Shown: positions 21,579-33,567 of the stretch, one piece after another
How positions within the stretch are numbered: the stretch's first letter is position 1
Layout of the letters: every line of letters starts with the position of its first letter
Assembly (NCBI GenBank): GCA_037693485.1
Contig: CM075346.1
Span: 122,376,001-122,440,000, forward strand
DNA from: Kitagawia praeruptora
Taxonomy: Eukaryota; Streptophyta; Magnoliopsida; Apiales; Apiaceae
Direction of reading: 5' to 3'
Length of the DNA: 64,000 bases
The notes under the pieces: generated by a model
The model's input: the letters and a program-made list of their open reading frames with translations, nothing else
What the model was told of the DNA's origin: nothing
The model's database searches: none
Made by a program: the position numbers and the translations under genes

Positions 21579-23529
21579 AATACCCCCCAACTTAACCTTT
21601 GCTCGTCCTCGAGTAAATCAATATAAAATAACTACTTACTACTACCACTTCCGTAGGTGATCACGGTTGCATTTGGCATATGCAACAAGCCCTTTAAACC
21701 CCTAGGCAGCCCTAGTGGACGAGTGAGGTCTCGTGAGGGCCTATAGTGAATGTACCCCCAAAATCCATCTAGCTCATGTGAAAGATCAAATGCCAATACA
21801 CACCACACATGCAAGTCCTCTCACGCCACATCAACTTAAGAATCAAAGTGAATTATGCAATGCCTTGGTGTCGAAGGTACAAGTTTTTACATAGTCTACT
21901 CAAAGAAGATGCATAAGTTCTCAAAAGTCCATGTCAGATGCAAGAATAATTTGGTAATCATGCTAAGCCCACAAGAGTACATCTTTGAGTCAAAACTTGG
22001 GATCTCAAATGCAAAATACAAGTAATAACTCACCTTTCACTCACAAAAGAATATTCACTCAAGAACAAGGGTAAGTGTATCACTCTATTCCAACAAAATC
22101 ATAAGCATGCTTGACATTTGGTATCAATCTAATTTTAACACAACATACATCACTGATGATAATCAAAAGGTCTTTATTTGGGTTGTAATGGGGTTAGGGA
22201 CAAGGTATGTCAAGTAAAGCCAAAACAGGTTAAATGTCAAAAGCTAGTACCCAACAACATAATTCATTCAACTCCACCCTATTATCCCCATACTTGAATT
22301 CTTTTCCAAATAACTTGATTAGTCGAACAAAGAAGGATCACACAAAAATAAGTATGCTCTCATTATTTATTTTATTTTTCTTTTCTTTTCTTTTTCTTTT
22401 TTTTTTTTTTTTTTTCGAGAGCTAAATATAAACAAGTACAATGATCCATTGATATTATTACAAACTTCGACTAACAAGTAACAACCAAACCCAATATTTT
22501 CCAAAAGTAATGATCATCAATAAACACCCCCTTTTCACACATTATCACTCTCTTAAGCACTATACTAGCCTTTGACAATTGGGTTCAAGTTAATGTAAGG
22601 CTAATACAAGAAAAAAGATATAGGCAATTAATGTGGTGTGTCACCGAAAGAATAGGAATAAGCTCGATGGGGTAACTAATTGATCAAGTTTAAATGGTGT
22701 GGTAATATGGGAATTATGAGGTTATACCTAACTGCCTTTATCATCTTATCATCAAATAATGTCATGCATTTCAAGAAAGATCTCAAACAAATGCGAGCAA
22801 TGCAAACAACATGTGGACACTCAAGCAAACGAAAAATCATGCAAAAGATATGCATATAGGCTCAAAACTCGCTTGGTGTGACAAAACATAATCAATCCCA
22901 GGTAACAAGACTCTCTAACGCACCTACTTGTACTCAAAGCATGCAAACCAAATCATCTTGCACATATTCATGTCCTTTTAATTACTTACAAAATTCAATG
23001 AGTTTACTTGATTAACTTGCTAGTGTATGTGTGTGCACAAGAACAAAGCATATCACTTCTCAATCAAAAGTGTCAATAACACAAGATTCTTTTAGCATGC
23101 ATGGACGTATCAAGCTACTTATAACAAGTAATATACACAAGGCTAGAATTATTTTTGTGATTTTTAATTTTTAATTTTTTTTTTTTTTTTTTATCACAAT
23201 GAACACACACCCCCCCCCCAACTTATCATGTTTCTTGTCCACAAGAAACAACCACTAACCACATATAACCTAAAGAAACAAACTATATATATATAAATGA
23301 CAACACAATGGACTAATATGCAAGGAAGAAAAGAAAGAACTCCCCTGAATCATGGTCGAGGTTGTAGTGTGCAACCAAGAACTGCCATTGTGGCATCCAT
23401 CTTTAAATGAAGATCCTCCTGCATAGTCCAAACACACAGAAAATATTATTCAAATCAACAAAATTCCTTGGGTTGCCTCCCAAATAGCGCTTGTTTAACG
23501 TCATTAGCTCGACGCCTCTGTTGATGAAC
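21579..23529 (-). other. 3' internal non-coding region of unit C, with polypurine tract
   Basis: Near-identical copy of 10826-12773, with the polypurine tract at about 21581-21592. Only poly-T/C length and single-base differences are noticed (for example at 23132 versus 12382). No env ORF. Confidence 0.7.
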
Positions 23530-26500
23530 TTAAGCTTGAGGATTATCGAGAAGAACAAGATCTCTTCTCTTCATATCATCTCCAATAAAGTATGGCTTCA
23601 ATCGCTGCCCGTTTACCTTAAACACGTCTGATCCCTCTCTAGTAATCTCAACAGCACCATGAGGATATACCTTCACAATCTCAAATGGTCCTGACCATCT
23701 TGATTTCAGCTTGCCTGGGAAGAGTTTGAGCCTTGAATTGAATAATAGAACTTTTTGCCCCACTTCAAATTCTTTCTTTTGGATGTGCTTATCGTGCCAT
23801 TGTTTTGTCTTTTCCTTGTACACTCTAGCACTATCATAAGCTTGGAGCCTAAATTCCTCGAGCTCATCAAGTTGTAGCAAACGCTTCACTCCCGCAGATT
23901 TCAATTCTAGATTCAAATTTCTTGTTGCCCAAAATGCCTTGTACTCAAGCTCAACGGGCAAATGACAGGCTTTCCCGAATACCAACCTATATGGAGACAT
24001 TCCAATAGGCATTTTAAATGCTGTCCTGTACGCCCAAAGAGCATCGTCAAGCTTTGTTGACCAATCTTTTCTTGAAGTCGCCACTGTTTTCTCCAAAATT
24101 GACTTAAGCTCGCGATTTGAGATTTCAACCTGGCCACTCGTTTGTGGATGATACGGAGTCGCCACTTTCTGTGTCACGCCATACTTCTTCAAAAGATCCT
24201 CCACCTGTTTATTGCAAAAGTGTGAGCCCCCATCATTGATAATAGCCCTTGGGACTCCAAACCTGGTGAAGACATACTTTTGTAGGAACTTTTTCATTAC
24301 TCTAGCATCATTTGTAGGAGATGCAATTGCTTCAACCCATTTTGACACATAATCCACTCCCACCAAAATATACTTGTTCCCATAAGAAGATGGAAATGGA
24401 CCCATGAAGTCCATCCCCCAGACATCGATAATCTCAACTTCAAGTATAGATTGCAAAGGCATTTCATTTCTTCTTGAAATATTTCCAGCCCTTTGACACC
24501 GATCACATGTTGCAACAAAGTTTCTTGCGTCTTGATACATAGTCGGCCAGTAAAAACCCGACTGCCAAATTTTTGCAACTATCTTCATGCTGCTGTTATG
24601 ACCTCCACACTCTAGAGAATGACAATGTCTGAGGATATAAGGAATCTCCTCCTGAGGTGTACATCTTCTCATTATTCCATCAGCGCATTCCTTGTAAAGT
24701 AGCGGTTCTTCCCAGAAGTAGTGCTTCACGTCAAATAAGAATTTCTTCCTTTGTTGATAAGTAAGTTCACTTGGCACAATACCTCCCACTATATAGTTGA
24801 CGAAGTCCGCATACCATGGTGTAGACAAAGATACTGCAAGAAGTGTTTCTTCCGGAAATGCATCATTGATAGGTATATTAACTCCTACCACTTCATCTCC
24901 CTGGTCCAACCTGGATAAATGATCAGCTACCAAGTTTTCAGATCCTTTCTTGTCTCGAATTTCAAGATCAAACTCCTGGAGTAAAAGAATCCAACGGATT
25001 AGATGAGGCTTGGCATCCTTCTTTTTCATTAAGTAGCGAATCGCAGCATGATCGGTATAGACAATCACCCTAGACCCAACAAGATAGGATCTGAATTTGT
25101 CAAAGGCAAAAACCACAGCAAGTAGCTCTTTTTCAGTGGTGGCATAATTGATCTGTGCATCATCAAGTGTCTTGCTTGCATAATAGATCACATGCATGCG
25201 TTTTTCCTTCTTCTGGCCCAAAACAGCACCCACAGCATAATCACTAGCATCACACATGAGCTCGAAAGGCAAGCTCCAATCAGGGGCTGACATGATAGGT
25301 GCAGAAATAAGCTCCTTCTTCAACCTGTTAAAAGCAACAAGACAACTCTCGTCAAAATCAAACACACTATCTTTTTCAAGTAAATTACAAAGAGGACGAG
25401 AAATTTTAGAAAAGTCTTTGATAAAACGACGGTAAAACCCGGCGTGTCCAAGAAAACTTCTAATCCCCTTTACGGATGAGGGTGGTGGTAATTTCTCAAT
25501 TACATCAATCTTTGCCCTGTCCACCTCAATGCCTTTGCTAGAAATCTTGTGCCCAAGCACAATACCTTCTTTTACCATAAAATGACACTTCTCCCAGTTA
25601 AGAACAAGATTAGTGTCTTCACATCTCTGCAACACTTGAGACAAACTGGTTAAACATGAATCAAAGGAAGAACCATATACAGTAAAGTCATCCATGAAGA
25701 CTTCCATGGTTTTTCCTATAAAATCTGAGAATATGGCCGTCATGAGTCGCTGAAAAGTAGATGGGCCATTACACAAACCAAAGGGTAGTCTACGATATGC
25801 AAAGGTACCATAAGGACAAGTAAAGGTTGTCTTTTCTTGATCCTCAGGAGCAATGGGAATCTGAAAATATCCCGAGAATCCATCTAGAAAATTATAATAC
25901 TCATTACCCGCAAGTCTTTCTAGCATTTGATCAATAAATGGGAGAGGAAAGTGATCCTTGCGAGTAGCATTATTTAATTTCCTGTAATCAATACAAACTC
26001 TCCAACCTGTTACAGTCCTAGTGGGGATTAATTCATTATTTTCATTATGCACAACAGTCATCCCACCCTTTTTAGGTACAACATGTATTGGACTAACCCA
26101 TTTACTATGTGGAACAGAGTATATAATGCCAGCATCTAACAACTTAGTTATCTCTTTCTTAACCACATCTTGCAAATTAGGATTCAATCTTCTTTGTCCC
26201 TCAATCACAGGTTTATGATTATCTTCTAATGAAATCCTATGCATGCAAAGAGCGGGGCTAATGCCCTTGATATCTTTAATTGTCCAACCAATTGATGATT
26301 TAAATTGCCTAAGCACATGTAACAATTTATCTAGTTCATCATCATGAAGCAAAGCAGACACTATCACAGGATATGTATCATTAGGACCAAGAAAAGCATA
26401 CCTTAGATTAGAAGGAAGAGGTTTGAGTTCTACCTGAGGTGCCTCTGAAATTGAAAATGCCATCTCAATTGTCGGCGTACCTGTTTCTTGCATATCAAGT

Positions 26501-28914
26501 GATTCTTCCATTTCTTTGTCATCTAAGGCTTTTTCCATTTCCGCTACGTCTGCATCTTCAAGACTTACGAGCTCATCCACTATGTCAACAGTGAAACATG
26601 TAGCATCAAATGAAGGCATCTTCATTGCTTTGTTGAGATCAAACTCAACTTTCTCCTCACCAACATTTAATGCCAATTTTCCAGCTTTGACATCAATTGT
26701 GGTTCCAGCAGTAGCCAAAAATGGCCTTCCCAAGATAATGGGCATCTCAACATCTTCATCCATTTCCAACACAACAAAATCACAAGGGATAAAGAATTTA
26801 TCCACTTTGACAAGTACATCCTCAATGACTCCCAAAGGATACTTGATAGTACGATCAGCCAACTGAAGTGAGATTCTTGTCTTCTTGAGCTCTCCAAGAC
26901 CAAGTCTTCGACAAATGGAGTGTGGCATCAAACTCACACTAGCCCCTAAATCACACAAGGCTTTAATGTTCTCCATTTTTCCAATAGTGCATGGTAAAGA
27001 GAAACTCCCAGGATCCTTCAATTTCTGAGGAATTGCTTTTTGGATGACTGCACTACATTCCGCATTGAGAGTAATAGTTTCCACATCCTCAAGTTTTCTT
27101 TTTCTGGATAACATCTCCTTAAGAAATTTGGCATAGAGTGGCATTTGAGCCAAAGCATCAGCAAATGGAATATTAATATGCAACTGCCGGAATATAGTCA
27201 AGAACTTCTCGTATTGCTTCTCTAACTGCCTGTTGTGAAGTCTCTGTGGAAATGGAATAGAAGGAACATAAGGTGGCGGAGGAACATACGGCTTTTCTGG
27301 TTTTTCTTCCTTCTTATCTTCATCCACTTTTTCTGAATTTTCTGCATCAATCTCTACTATCTCATTTTCTTTTTCCGCATCCCTCTCTTTAGGCTCAAGA
27401 TCCTCAACCTCGGTCAACTCTTTTCCACTCCTCAAAGTAATTGCTTTGCATTGTTCCTTACCATTCTGGTCGGGTTGACTTGGAAGAGAACCCTGCTCAC
27501 GCACACCCATCTTGGAGGCAATTTGTCCAATCTGTGTTTCTAGCATCTTTTGAGATGATGCCATCTGATCTATTCTTGATTCCATTTTAGCCAATGCCCC
27601 AGATGTTCCTTGCATTATTTTATTTAGTGCAACCTCCCAATCAGCAGGTTCTTTCTTTGGTGGTGGTTGATACTGCTGCTGTGCTTGATACGGTGGTCGT
27701 GACTGAAAACCAGGAGGTTGATTCTGCCTTGGAAATGAATAGGAAGGATTAGCCGCATGATTACTACTGTAAGAAAGATTGTTGTTTGGCCTTTGATTTG
27801 GATTGTAGTAGGAGTTATTCTGAACAGGCCACGGCTGTCTTCCCTGAATAAAAGATGCTTCTTCTGGAAATTGTTGCACATAAGAGTTCTGACTAGCACC
27901 ATAATCATTATATCCTTCCATAGGTGAAGAAATAGCATTCACATTTGCCCTTTGTCCTCGCATCTCCTGAGTTAGAGTATCCAATTTGAGAGCTAGCATG
28001 TTGATCATCTCAGAATCTTGTGCTGCTTTTGCTGAGCTTGTCCCACTAGGTGCCCATGAATAATTATTAGATGCCAATTCCTCAAGGAGTGCTTTAGCCC
28101 GTGTCGTTGGTGCCTTCTTAAAATTTCCACCAGCAGCCACATCCAAACTCAAACGAATATCTGCATTCATGGCCCCATAAAAAGTACTAATGATCTGCCA
28201 ATCTTCCAAACCATGATGTGGACACTTCCTCAATAATGCCTTAAATCTCTCCCATGCCTGATATAGACCTTCACCCGGTTGTGCTTTAAAACTCATAATC
28301 ATAGTCCTCAATTGTTGCGTCTTGTCAGAAGGATAATATTTGGACAAGAATGCAGTAGAAAGACTCTCCCATGTAGCAACCGCGGTGTCTGGAAGTTGTT
28401 GAAACCATTCCAAAGCTCTTCCCTTAATAGAGTAGGGAAACATATGGAGACGAATCTTGTCACTCGTAACACCATTGATTCTGAATGAGCCACACATCTG
28501 CACGAAACGCTCTAGATGTCTGTGTGGGTCCTCTAGTTCAATATCTCCTTCAAAAGCTTGATTGCTGATCATCTGAATTAAGCTTGGATTAATGTTGAAT
28601 TGGGCTGCGCCAATCTCTGGAGTTTTGTACATACAATTAGCAGGATTTGGTGTCTCATGGTCCCAAATTGAAGTCTCATCAATAATAGCAACTTCACGAT
28701 CTTCGTCAGCCATCTTAGCTTTTTCTTTCTTTTGCTTAGCCTCTCGCCTTAAGATTCGAGCAGTGCGTTCGATTTCCGGATCAAATTCTAGATCTCCTGC
28801 ACTTGTAGAACGTCGCATACAAGATTTATAGCACCTGAAACGAAAATCCCAATAAGATAGAGTTAAAGCAAAAGGCTTGTTTATTATTATTATTAACAAA
28901 CAACAAAATCGCAA
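23530..28914 (-). CDS. Athila-like gypsy gag-pol polyprotein, unit C (intact)
   Basis: Same 1794-codon frame and domain order as unit B: gag, DLGAS protease, RT with FMDD, RNase H, HHCC-DDE integrase. Four amino-acid differences from unit B were found by eye, all in integrase: Ile for Thr (MKIVAK), Cys for Tyr (VATCDRC), Met for Val (VMKKFL) and Met for Thr (FKMPIG). The zinc-binding CxxC is intact here. With complete LTRs, primer-binding site and polypurine tract on both sides (19981-32330), this unit has everything an autonomous Athila-type element needs except an env-like ORF. Confidence 0.93.
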   Translation of the reverse strand: MRFCCLLIIIINKPFALTLSYWDFRFRCYKSCMRRSTSAGDLEFDPEIERTARILRREAKQKKEKAKMADEDREVAIIDETSIWDHETPNPANCMYKTPEIGAAQFNINPSLIQMISNQAFEGDIELEDPHRHLERFVQMCGSFRINGVTSDKIRLHMFPYSIKGRALEWFQQLPDTAVATWESLSTAFLSKYYPSDKTQQLRTMIMSFKAQPGEGLYQAWERFKALLRKCPHHGLEDWQIISTFYGAMNADIRLSLDVAAGGNFKKAPTTRAKALLEELASNNYSWAPSGTSSAKAAQDSEMINMLALKLDTLTQEMRGQRANVNAISSPMEGYNDYGASQNSYVQQFPEEASFIQGRQPWPVQNNSYYNPNQRPNNNLSYSSNHAANPSYSFPRQNQPPGFQSRPPYQAQQQYQPPPKKEPADWEVALNKIMQGTSGALAKMESRIDQMASSQKMLETQIGQIASKMGVREQGSLPSQPDQNGKEQCKAITLRSGKELTEVEDLEPKERDAEKENEIVEIDAENSEKVDEDKKEEKPEKPYVPPPPYVPSIPFPQRLHNRQLEKQYEKFLTIFRQLHINIPFADALAQMPLYAKFLKEMLSRKRKLEDVETITLNAECSAVIQKAIPQKLKDPGSFSLPCTIGKMENIKALCDLGASVSLMPHSICRRLGLGELKKTRISLQLADRTIKYPLGVIEDVLVKVDKFFIPCDFVVLEMDEDVEMPIILGRPFLATAGTTIDVKAGKLALNVGEEKVEFDLNKAMKMPSFDATCFTVDIVDELVSLEDADVAEMEKALDDKEMEESLDMQETGTPTIEMAFSISEAPQVELKPLPSNLRYAFLGPNDTYPVIVSALLHDDELDKLLHVLRQFKSSIGWTIKDIKGISPALCMHRISLEDNHKPVIEGQRRLNPNLQDVVKKEITKLLDAGIIYSVPHSKWVSPIHVVPKKGGMTVVHNENNELIPTRTVTGWRVCIDYRKLNNATRKDHFPLPFIDQMLERLAGNEYYNFLDGFSGYFQIPIAPEDQEKTTFTCPYGTFAYRRLPFGLCNGPSTFQRLMTAIFSDFIGKTMEVFMDDFTVYGSSFDSCLTSLSQVLQRCEDTNLVLNWEKCHFMVKEGIVLGHKISSKGIEVDRAKIDVIEKLPPPSSVKGIRSFLGHAGFYRRFIKDFSKISRPLCNLLEKDSVFDFDESCLVAFNRLKKELISAPIMSAPDWSLPFELMCDASDYAVGAVLGQKKEKRMHVIYYASKTLDDAQINYATTEKELLAVVFAFDKFRSYLVGSRVIVYTDHAAIRYLMKKKDAKPHLIRWILLLQEFDLEIRDKKGSENLVADHLSRLDQGDEVVGVNIPINDAFPEETLLAVSLSTPWYADFVNYIVGGIVPSELTYQQRKKFLFDVKHYFWEEPLLYKECADGIMRRCTPQEEIPYILRHCHSLECGGHNSSMKIVAKIWQSGFYWPTMYQDARNFVATCDRCQRAGNISRRNEMPLQSILEVEIIDVWGMDFMGPFPSSYGNKYILVGVDYVSKWVEAIASPTNDARVMKKFLQKYVFTRFGVPRAIINDGGSHFCNKQVEDLLKKYGVTQKVATPYHPQTSGQVEISNRELKSILEKTVATSRKDWSTKLDDALWAYRTAFKMPIGMSPYRLVFGKACHLPVELEYKAFWATRNLNLELKSAGVKRLLQLDELEEFRLQAYDSARVYKEKTKQWHDKHIQKKEFEVGQKVLLFNSRLKLFPGKLKSRWSGPFEIVKVYPHGAVEITREGSDVFKVNGQRLKPYFIGDDMKRRDLVLLDNPQA

Positions 28915-30732
28915 ATAAAAGGTGAAAAGAACAAAAAAAAAAAAAACTAATTTAATCTAAAAATTATAAGTTCGAATTAAAACTAAATTTTAATCTTTTT
29001 TTTTTTTTTTATTTTTTTTTTATTTTTTTTTTTAAAATTATTTACAGAAAATTTTATAAAAATTTACCATCTCGTTTGTTAATACGACTTGCCAAAACAC
29101 AATCAACAAACTCAAATTCAACATTTACAACTACAGCTGCGAAACCAACAGCAGAAACATGAACAGTCAGTATCAACAAACAACTACAGCAACACTAAAC
29201 ACGATTTCGCAGAAAACAAAACGAAACAGCAAGATTAAACCACGAACTCGCCGAACGAAACAGTGACTACTCAGACTATAAAATCAACAAACTTTGAAAA
29301 CTCAGCCCAACGACAAAACGCAGCAATACTCAGATTTAGTGACAAACTCGGCCATCAAAATGAAAACTCTGCGACACTACTCGACTATCAAACAAGAAAC
29401 AAGAGTTCTCAGCAAAAGAACGTAATCTCAACTACACCACTGGCCACAGCAACCTCAGCAAAACAGGACAGACTCGACAATACAAAACAAAGTAACAAAC
29501 AGCCACAACTCAGAACATACTAAACCGAACGGAGTCGACTCGGCTGCAGACAGGGGACACACGAACTAACACCGACTGCAAACTCAAAACCCAGGACATA
29601 ATGACAAACTCAGAAACTCGCAGTACCACAACTCTACAAAACTCATCGTTTTAACACAGCAGCAATGATATGCGGCTCAACACCGCTCGGAAACTCGACA
29701 ATCAACGTCACTCGGACAGAACTCGGCAATACTATTCTAGACAAAGAACTCAGAACTTGGCAGAATCTTCAACTCATGACTCTAACCAAACTCTACAACA
29801 ACACAACTCGGTACAAAACTACTCGGTTATACATTCATGGAACAACAGAAAGTCACAAAAATCAGACGAAACAGCTGCAAACTCAGGCCTCCAATTCGCA
29901 ACCACAACTCGACAACCTCGCAACCAAGGACTTCCATTCAACAAAACAAAACTCAGCTAACACAACAGCGACTCCAAAACTCGCTAAACTCGGACAATAT
30001 GACTCACAAAACTCAGCATAGATTATCAAAATTTGCAGCAAACTCGCAGCAACAACAACGCGCAGTAACGCACGAAATCGACGCAACTCAGCTTTTCAAA
30101 CAAGAAAACAGAACTCAGCACTACTCGGACAATATCACTCGGAAAACAACCAGTCGACCCAGATAATTCAGAAAACGAATCAAAAACTTGAACTCAGAAT
30201 TCAACTCGGTAACCAAATACAAAACGAACTCAACAATTCAGGAACTCCAAACTCAGACTTAGCAAACCGAAAGCGAAATTGGGAAGGGGGTGCGATGGTG
30301 GTGCCGCCGGCGGCGATTTGGATGTTGGTGGCGTTGAATTAGTGGCCGAATGTAGTTGCAAGTGGCGGAAGGGGGTTTTGTTGTGGTGTTTGAAGGAGAG
30401 AAGAGGAGAAAGGGATGGGGAGAAGGGCGGCTTAAAGGCGGAAGAAGGAGTTGTGCGAAAAAGAAGAGGGGTGAGGCGGTGGTTGTTTTTGTGGTGTTGT
30501 ATGTTTTTGTGGTGTATGTTGAAGAACAGGGGATACAAGGATTGAACTGGGTTTGATATTTAGACTAAACAGAGGATCACTTCGAATAAATACAGAAAAT
30601 ACGAAACTGCAAATTAACTAAAATTGATATAATATTTTTTTTTTTTTTACTCTGAACAAAATAAAATCTAAATTATAAGAAATAAATAACCTAAACTTAA
30701 TATTACTGCCTTCCCCGGCAGCGGCGCCAATT
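28915..30732 (-). other. 5' leader of unit C
   Basis: Copy of 18159-19980. It differs mainly in homopolymer lengths near 28995-29035 and 30637. It has the same GAGTT-rich sense strand followed by a C-rich block next to the LTR. Confidence 0.65.
30712..30729 (-). promoter_or_regulatory. primer-binding site, unit C
   Basis: TGGCGCCGCTGCCGGGGA on the minus strand, 3 bp from the end of LTR3; identical to the unit B site. Confidence 0.85.
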
Positions 30733-32330
30733 TGTTGACAGTATTTTTGTAAAGTTCGTTCGCAGGGAAGGACTATTAATACAAGTTCAAGTTTTAATTT
30801 CTTATTATCTAGAAGTGTGAAAAATAATTGGTGTGTTCAAATAAACTAATTTTAAACAAGTACAACTAAAATTTAATTGATGAGGAAAAGCAATCCGAGA
30901 AATAGGGTTCTTCAATTGGTTCAATAATGCTATTTTCATGTGATATATATTTTTCTCATATTTTGCTAAAAACAATTCTTCTAATTTTTATAATGTTCTC
31001 TCCCAAGATACAAAATAATGTCTACAACCATATTTCAAAAGTCACTCCCATGATCAACTGAAATACAATTTTAGATTTTAAGACCTGAGAATTATAAGTT
31101 TCATAGTCCTCTTATTAATCTCCCGATTAAATAATTAAACTATGTCTATCAAATCATGAACAAGAATTATGACTCATCTCCCGATTTATCACAATACCTA
31201 TGAATACAATTAAAAGTTAGCTACGCCCTTAATTGGATTAAGCCCTCAATGATAGATTAGCAAAAATAGAGAATTATTATCACAATCAAACAAACATATA
31301 TCACCAACGAATACTACCCAATTCTCGGATTATGAAATTAGTTAATCATGCTAGACAAATAAAATAAGCATATAATAAATGATAAAATCATAATTAAAAG
31401 AGTTTAGAGTAAAGAAAGTACAACTTGAAGAATTTATCCTCCCGGAATAATTTCCAATGAAATGAATGAGCACTCCAAGCAATTCCCTTACAATCTTCAA
31501 CCGAAATAGAACTGACAGTAAATTAAAGTGTATACCTAAAACTAATTTTACAAAAGAAGCTGAGATAACTAGAGAAAATGAATGTTCAGTACGAGGATTC
31601 TAAAAGAAATTCAGCTTTCAACCCTCTCTTTAATCTTCCTGCAACCATTGTCTTTATAGGACAAATGAGCCCACCATGTAGGAATAAAGAATTCAGCTGA
31701 AGGTAGCAAAATCGGACTGGAAATTAGGCTGCCAACCTTTTACTTTTGCAAAATCAACTCTGATGACTTTGAATTTTGCATTTTGTAAACAACGTGGGCT
31801 GTTGCTAATACTTTTGAACTGGCTCCGTAGAAATGCTTTTTAACCCGCACAGCTTATAATCTTTAATTAATAAATACTTAATTTAATTCAGAAATTATAA
31901 AAATAAATATCTAATATTATTAGATACTTATAAATATAATTTTCTAAATAAATTAAATATTTATTAATATAAATAAATCCTTAAATCCTAAGCTGCGGAC
32001 AATTGAGGGCTTGGAACCGGACTCCTTTCGCTTCACAAAAATTATATTAATTCCAACCGGGATTCCTGCTTTAAGAATATATCACTTTCCATATTTTAGT
32101 GACAATTCTTATTTCCTCCTTGTTCGTCCAGGATTAATCTACGATCTCTTGGTGATGTGCAATTGAGCTCCTTTTTCTTCCAAAATTATCCTAAAAACAT
32201 AAAAAACCATTTTAGCATCCAATCCAAATTAAACTGCTACTACAATGCTAATCAAGGACAAAATTATTACAAACGAAGGATAATTGAGAGATAACATGCT
32301 ATAAAATGTACATAAAATTAGCATGTATCA
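30733..32330 (-). repeat. LTR3, 5' LTR of unit C (1598 bp)
   Basis: Same length and ends as LTR2, with very few differences (for example ACGATC versus ACGGTC near 32142). Its right edge at 32330 abuts CACTA-like sequence and marks the right border of the array. Confidence 0.9.
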
Positions 32331-32899
32331 ATATGTAGTTTTAAACTTTATTTTGGTTATCCGATGTAATAATTGTTGAGGAAAATTTGATGTAAAGAAT
32401 TGTAATTTTATTTGAATTTGAACAAACACATGTAATTGGATATTTGGCATTAAGTTGCCCTGGTTTATGAAATATTGATGATGCAATTGGATTGTGGCTA
32501 TAAATGGTCTGGTTTAGTGTATTTTCAGCATGATTCTGCTATTTTTTTTTTTGAAAAAATGTTACAATAGGGTCAAAATATGTTGCATTAATCTATAAAA
32601 AATCATTGTAATTGGTCTGGAAAATGTTGCCTTTAAGTGTCAATAAACTACCTTCTTATGCTACTGCAATAGTTTTTAATTGTTGCTATAGAGTCTAAAA
32701 TGTTGCTACTGAAATTTATTGCAATGATTTAATTATGTTGCTGTATGGTATCAAAAACGTTGCTAAATCGATCTATTGCAAGGCAACCGGATGCAACGCC
32801 CAAAATTTGCAAATTTGTTGCCATAGACTCTATCGCAACAAATATAGGCCTTAAGGCAATGTTTTCCTGTCTTTGCAATATGCATTATATGGTGTAGTG
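32331..32899 (-). mobile_element. truncated CACTA-like transposon end
   Basis: The right edge reads ...ATGGTGTAGTG on plus, i.e. CACTACACCAT on minus, the CACTA terminal signature. Inside it, short subterminal motifs recur in both orientations (TTGTTGC, TTGCAATAG, GTTGCTA, CTATCGCAACAA), as expected for CACTA subterminal repeats. No transposase is present, and the other end is missing or cut off by LTR3. Identified from motif only. Confidence 0.5.
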
Positions 32900-33567
32900 T
32901 CCTTTATATAGGAATCAAGCTCACGTAGTTCTAATGCAAAGCTGATTCTGCTTGACCAGCTGTATTCGATTGTCTAGTTCGTGTTGGACTCAAGTTCCTT
33001 TAGAGTTTACTACGAACTGGTTGGCTAAGTAGTGTAGAACTCGAGTTCGTACTCTACTATAATTCTCATGTCTATTAGAGGCATTCTAGGATCAACTGCG
33101 CCCTAGAATTACACTCCAATAATAATTCGGTCTCTTTCTGGCTGGCTACGCTCAGGAACCTGGTGCTCAGGAACCTATATTTCGGAACCTGGTTCTCAGG
33201 AACCTCTGTTTAGGAACCTGTTTCTCAGGAACCTCTCTACAGGAAACTGTACCTACACAAATAACAAATATATTAGTCTTGGGAGCCTCTTTGTGGTTCC
33301 CATATGCTCTTGCTGTCTTCACTACTGCTGCTAGGCTGTCTTGAACTCTTCTGCAAGGAGGAACCTGGTCCATTCGTAATCTACTCAGCTTCCGGTTCAT
33401 CAGGAACCTCATAATACTTGTAGCTTCTTGACTGTCTACTCAGCGAGTGCTCATTTCTTCATGTCTAATCTTCATATCTTGTACTGGATCTATCTTATGC
33501 CTCATATAGATTGGACCCTATAGCTTAATGGGCCTAAATCTAGCCCATGGAGATTTTGGGCACAACA
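32900..33567 (-). repeat. partial copia-like LTR interrupted by the CACTA end
   Basis: On the minus strand it starts TGTTGTGCCCAAAATC at 33567. It runs through a region with six degenerate AGGTTCCTG repeats (33151-33260). It reaches a TATA box (CCTATATAAAGG, 32901-32912) where the CACTA terminus begins. No internal retrotransposon region adjoins it. It is probably a solo LTR whose distal part lies beyond the CACTA insertion. The short frame over the repeats (33167-33412) is not considered a gene. Confidence 0.42.

Larger units (their letters stand above)
19981..32330 (-). mobile_element. complete Athila-lineage LTR retrotransposon (unit C)
   Basis: LTR3 (5'), primer-binding site, leader, gag-pol, 3' region, polypurine tract and LTR2 (3') are all present in order over 12,350 bp. 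LTR identity above 99% by eye indicates recent activity. A target duplication cannot be defined, because LTR2 is shared with the next unit to the left. Confidence 0.88.

Noticed and set aside
32325..32340. 5-bp target duplication for the whole Athila array
   Set aside because: The left border is rearranged, so no matching sequence can be paired with the right flank.
33167..33412. 81-codon minus-strand frame
   Set aside because: Covers a degenerate AGGTTCCTG repeat inside a candidate LTR; repeat-derived.
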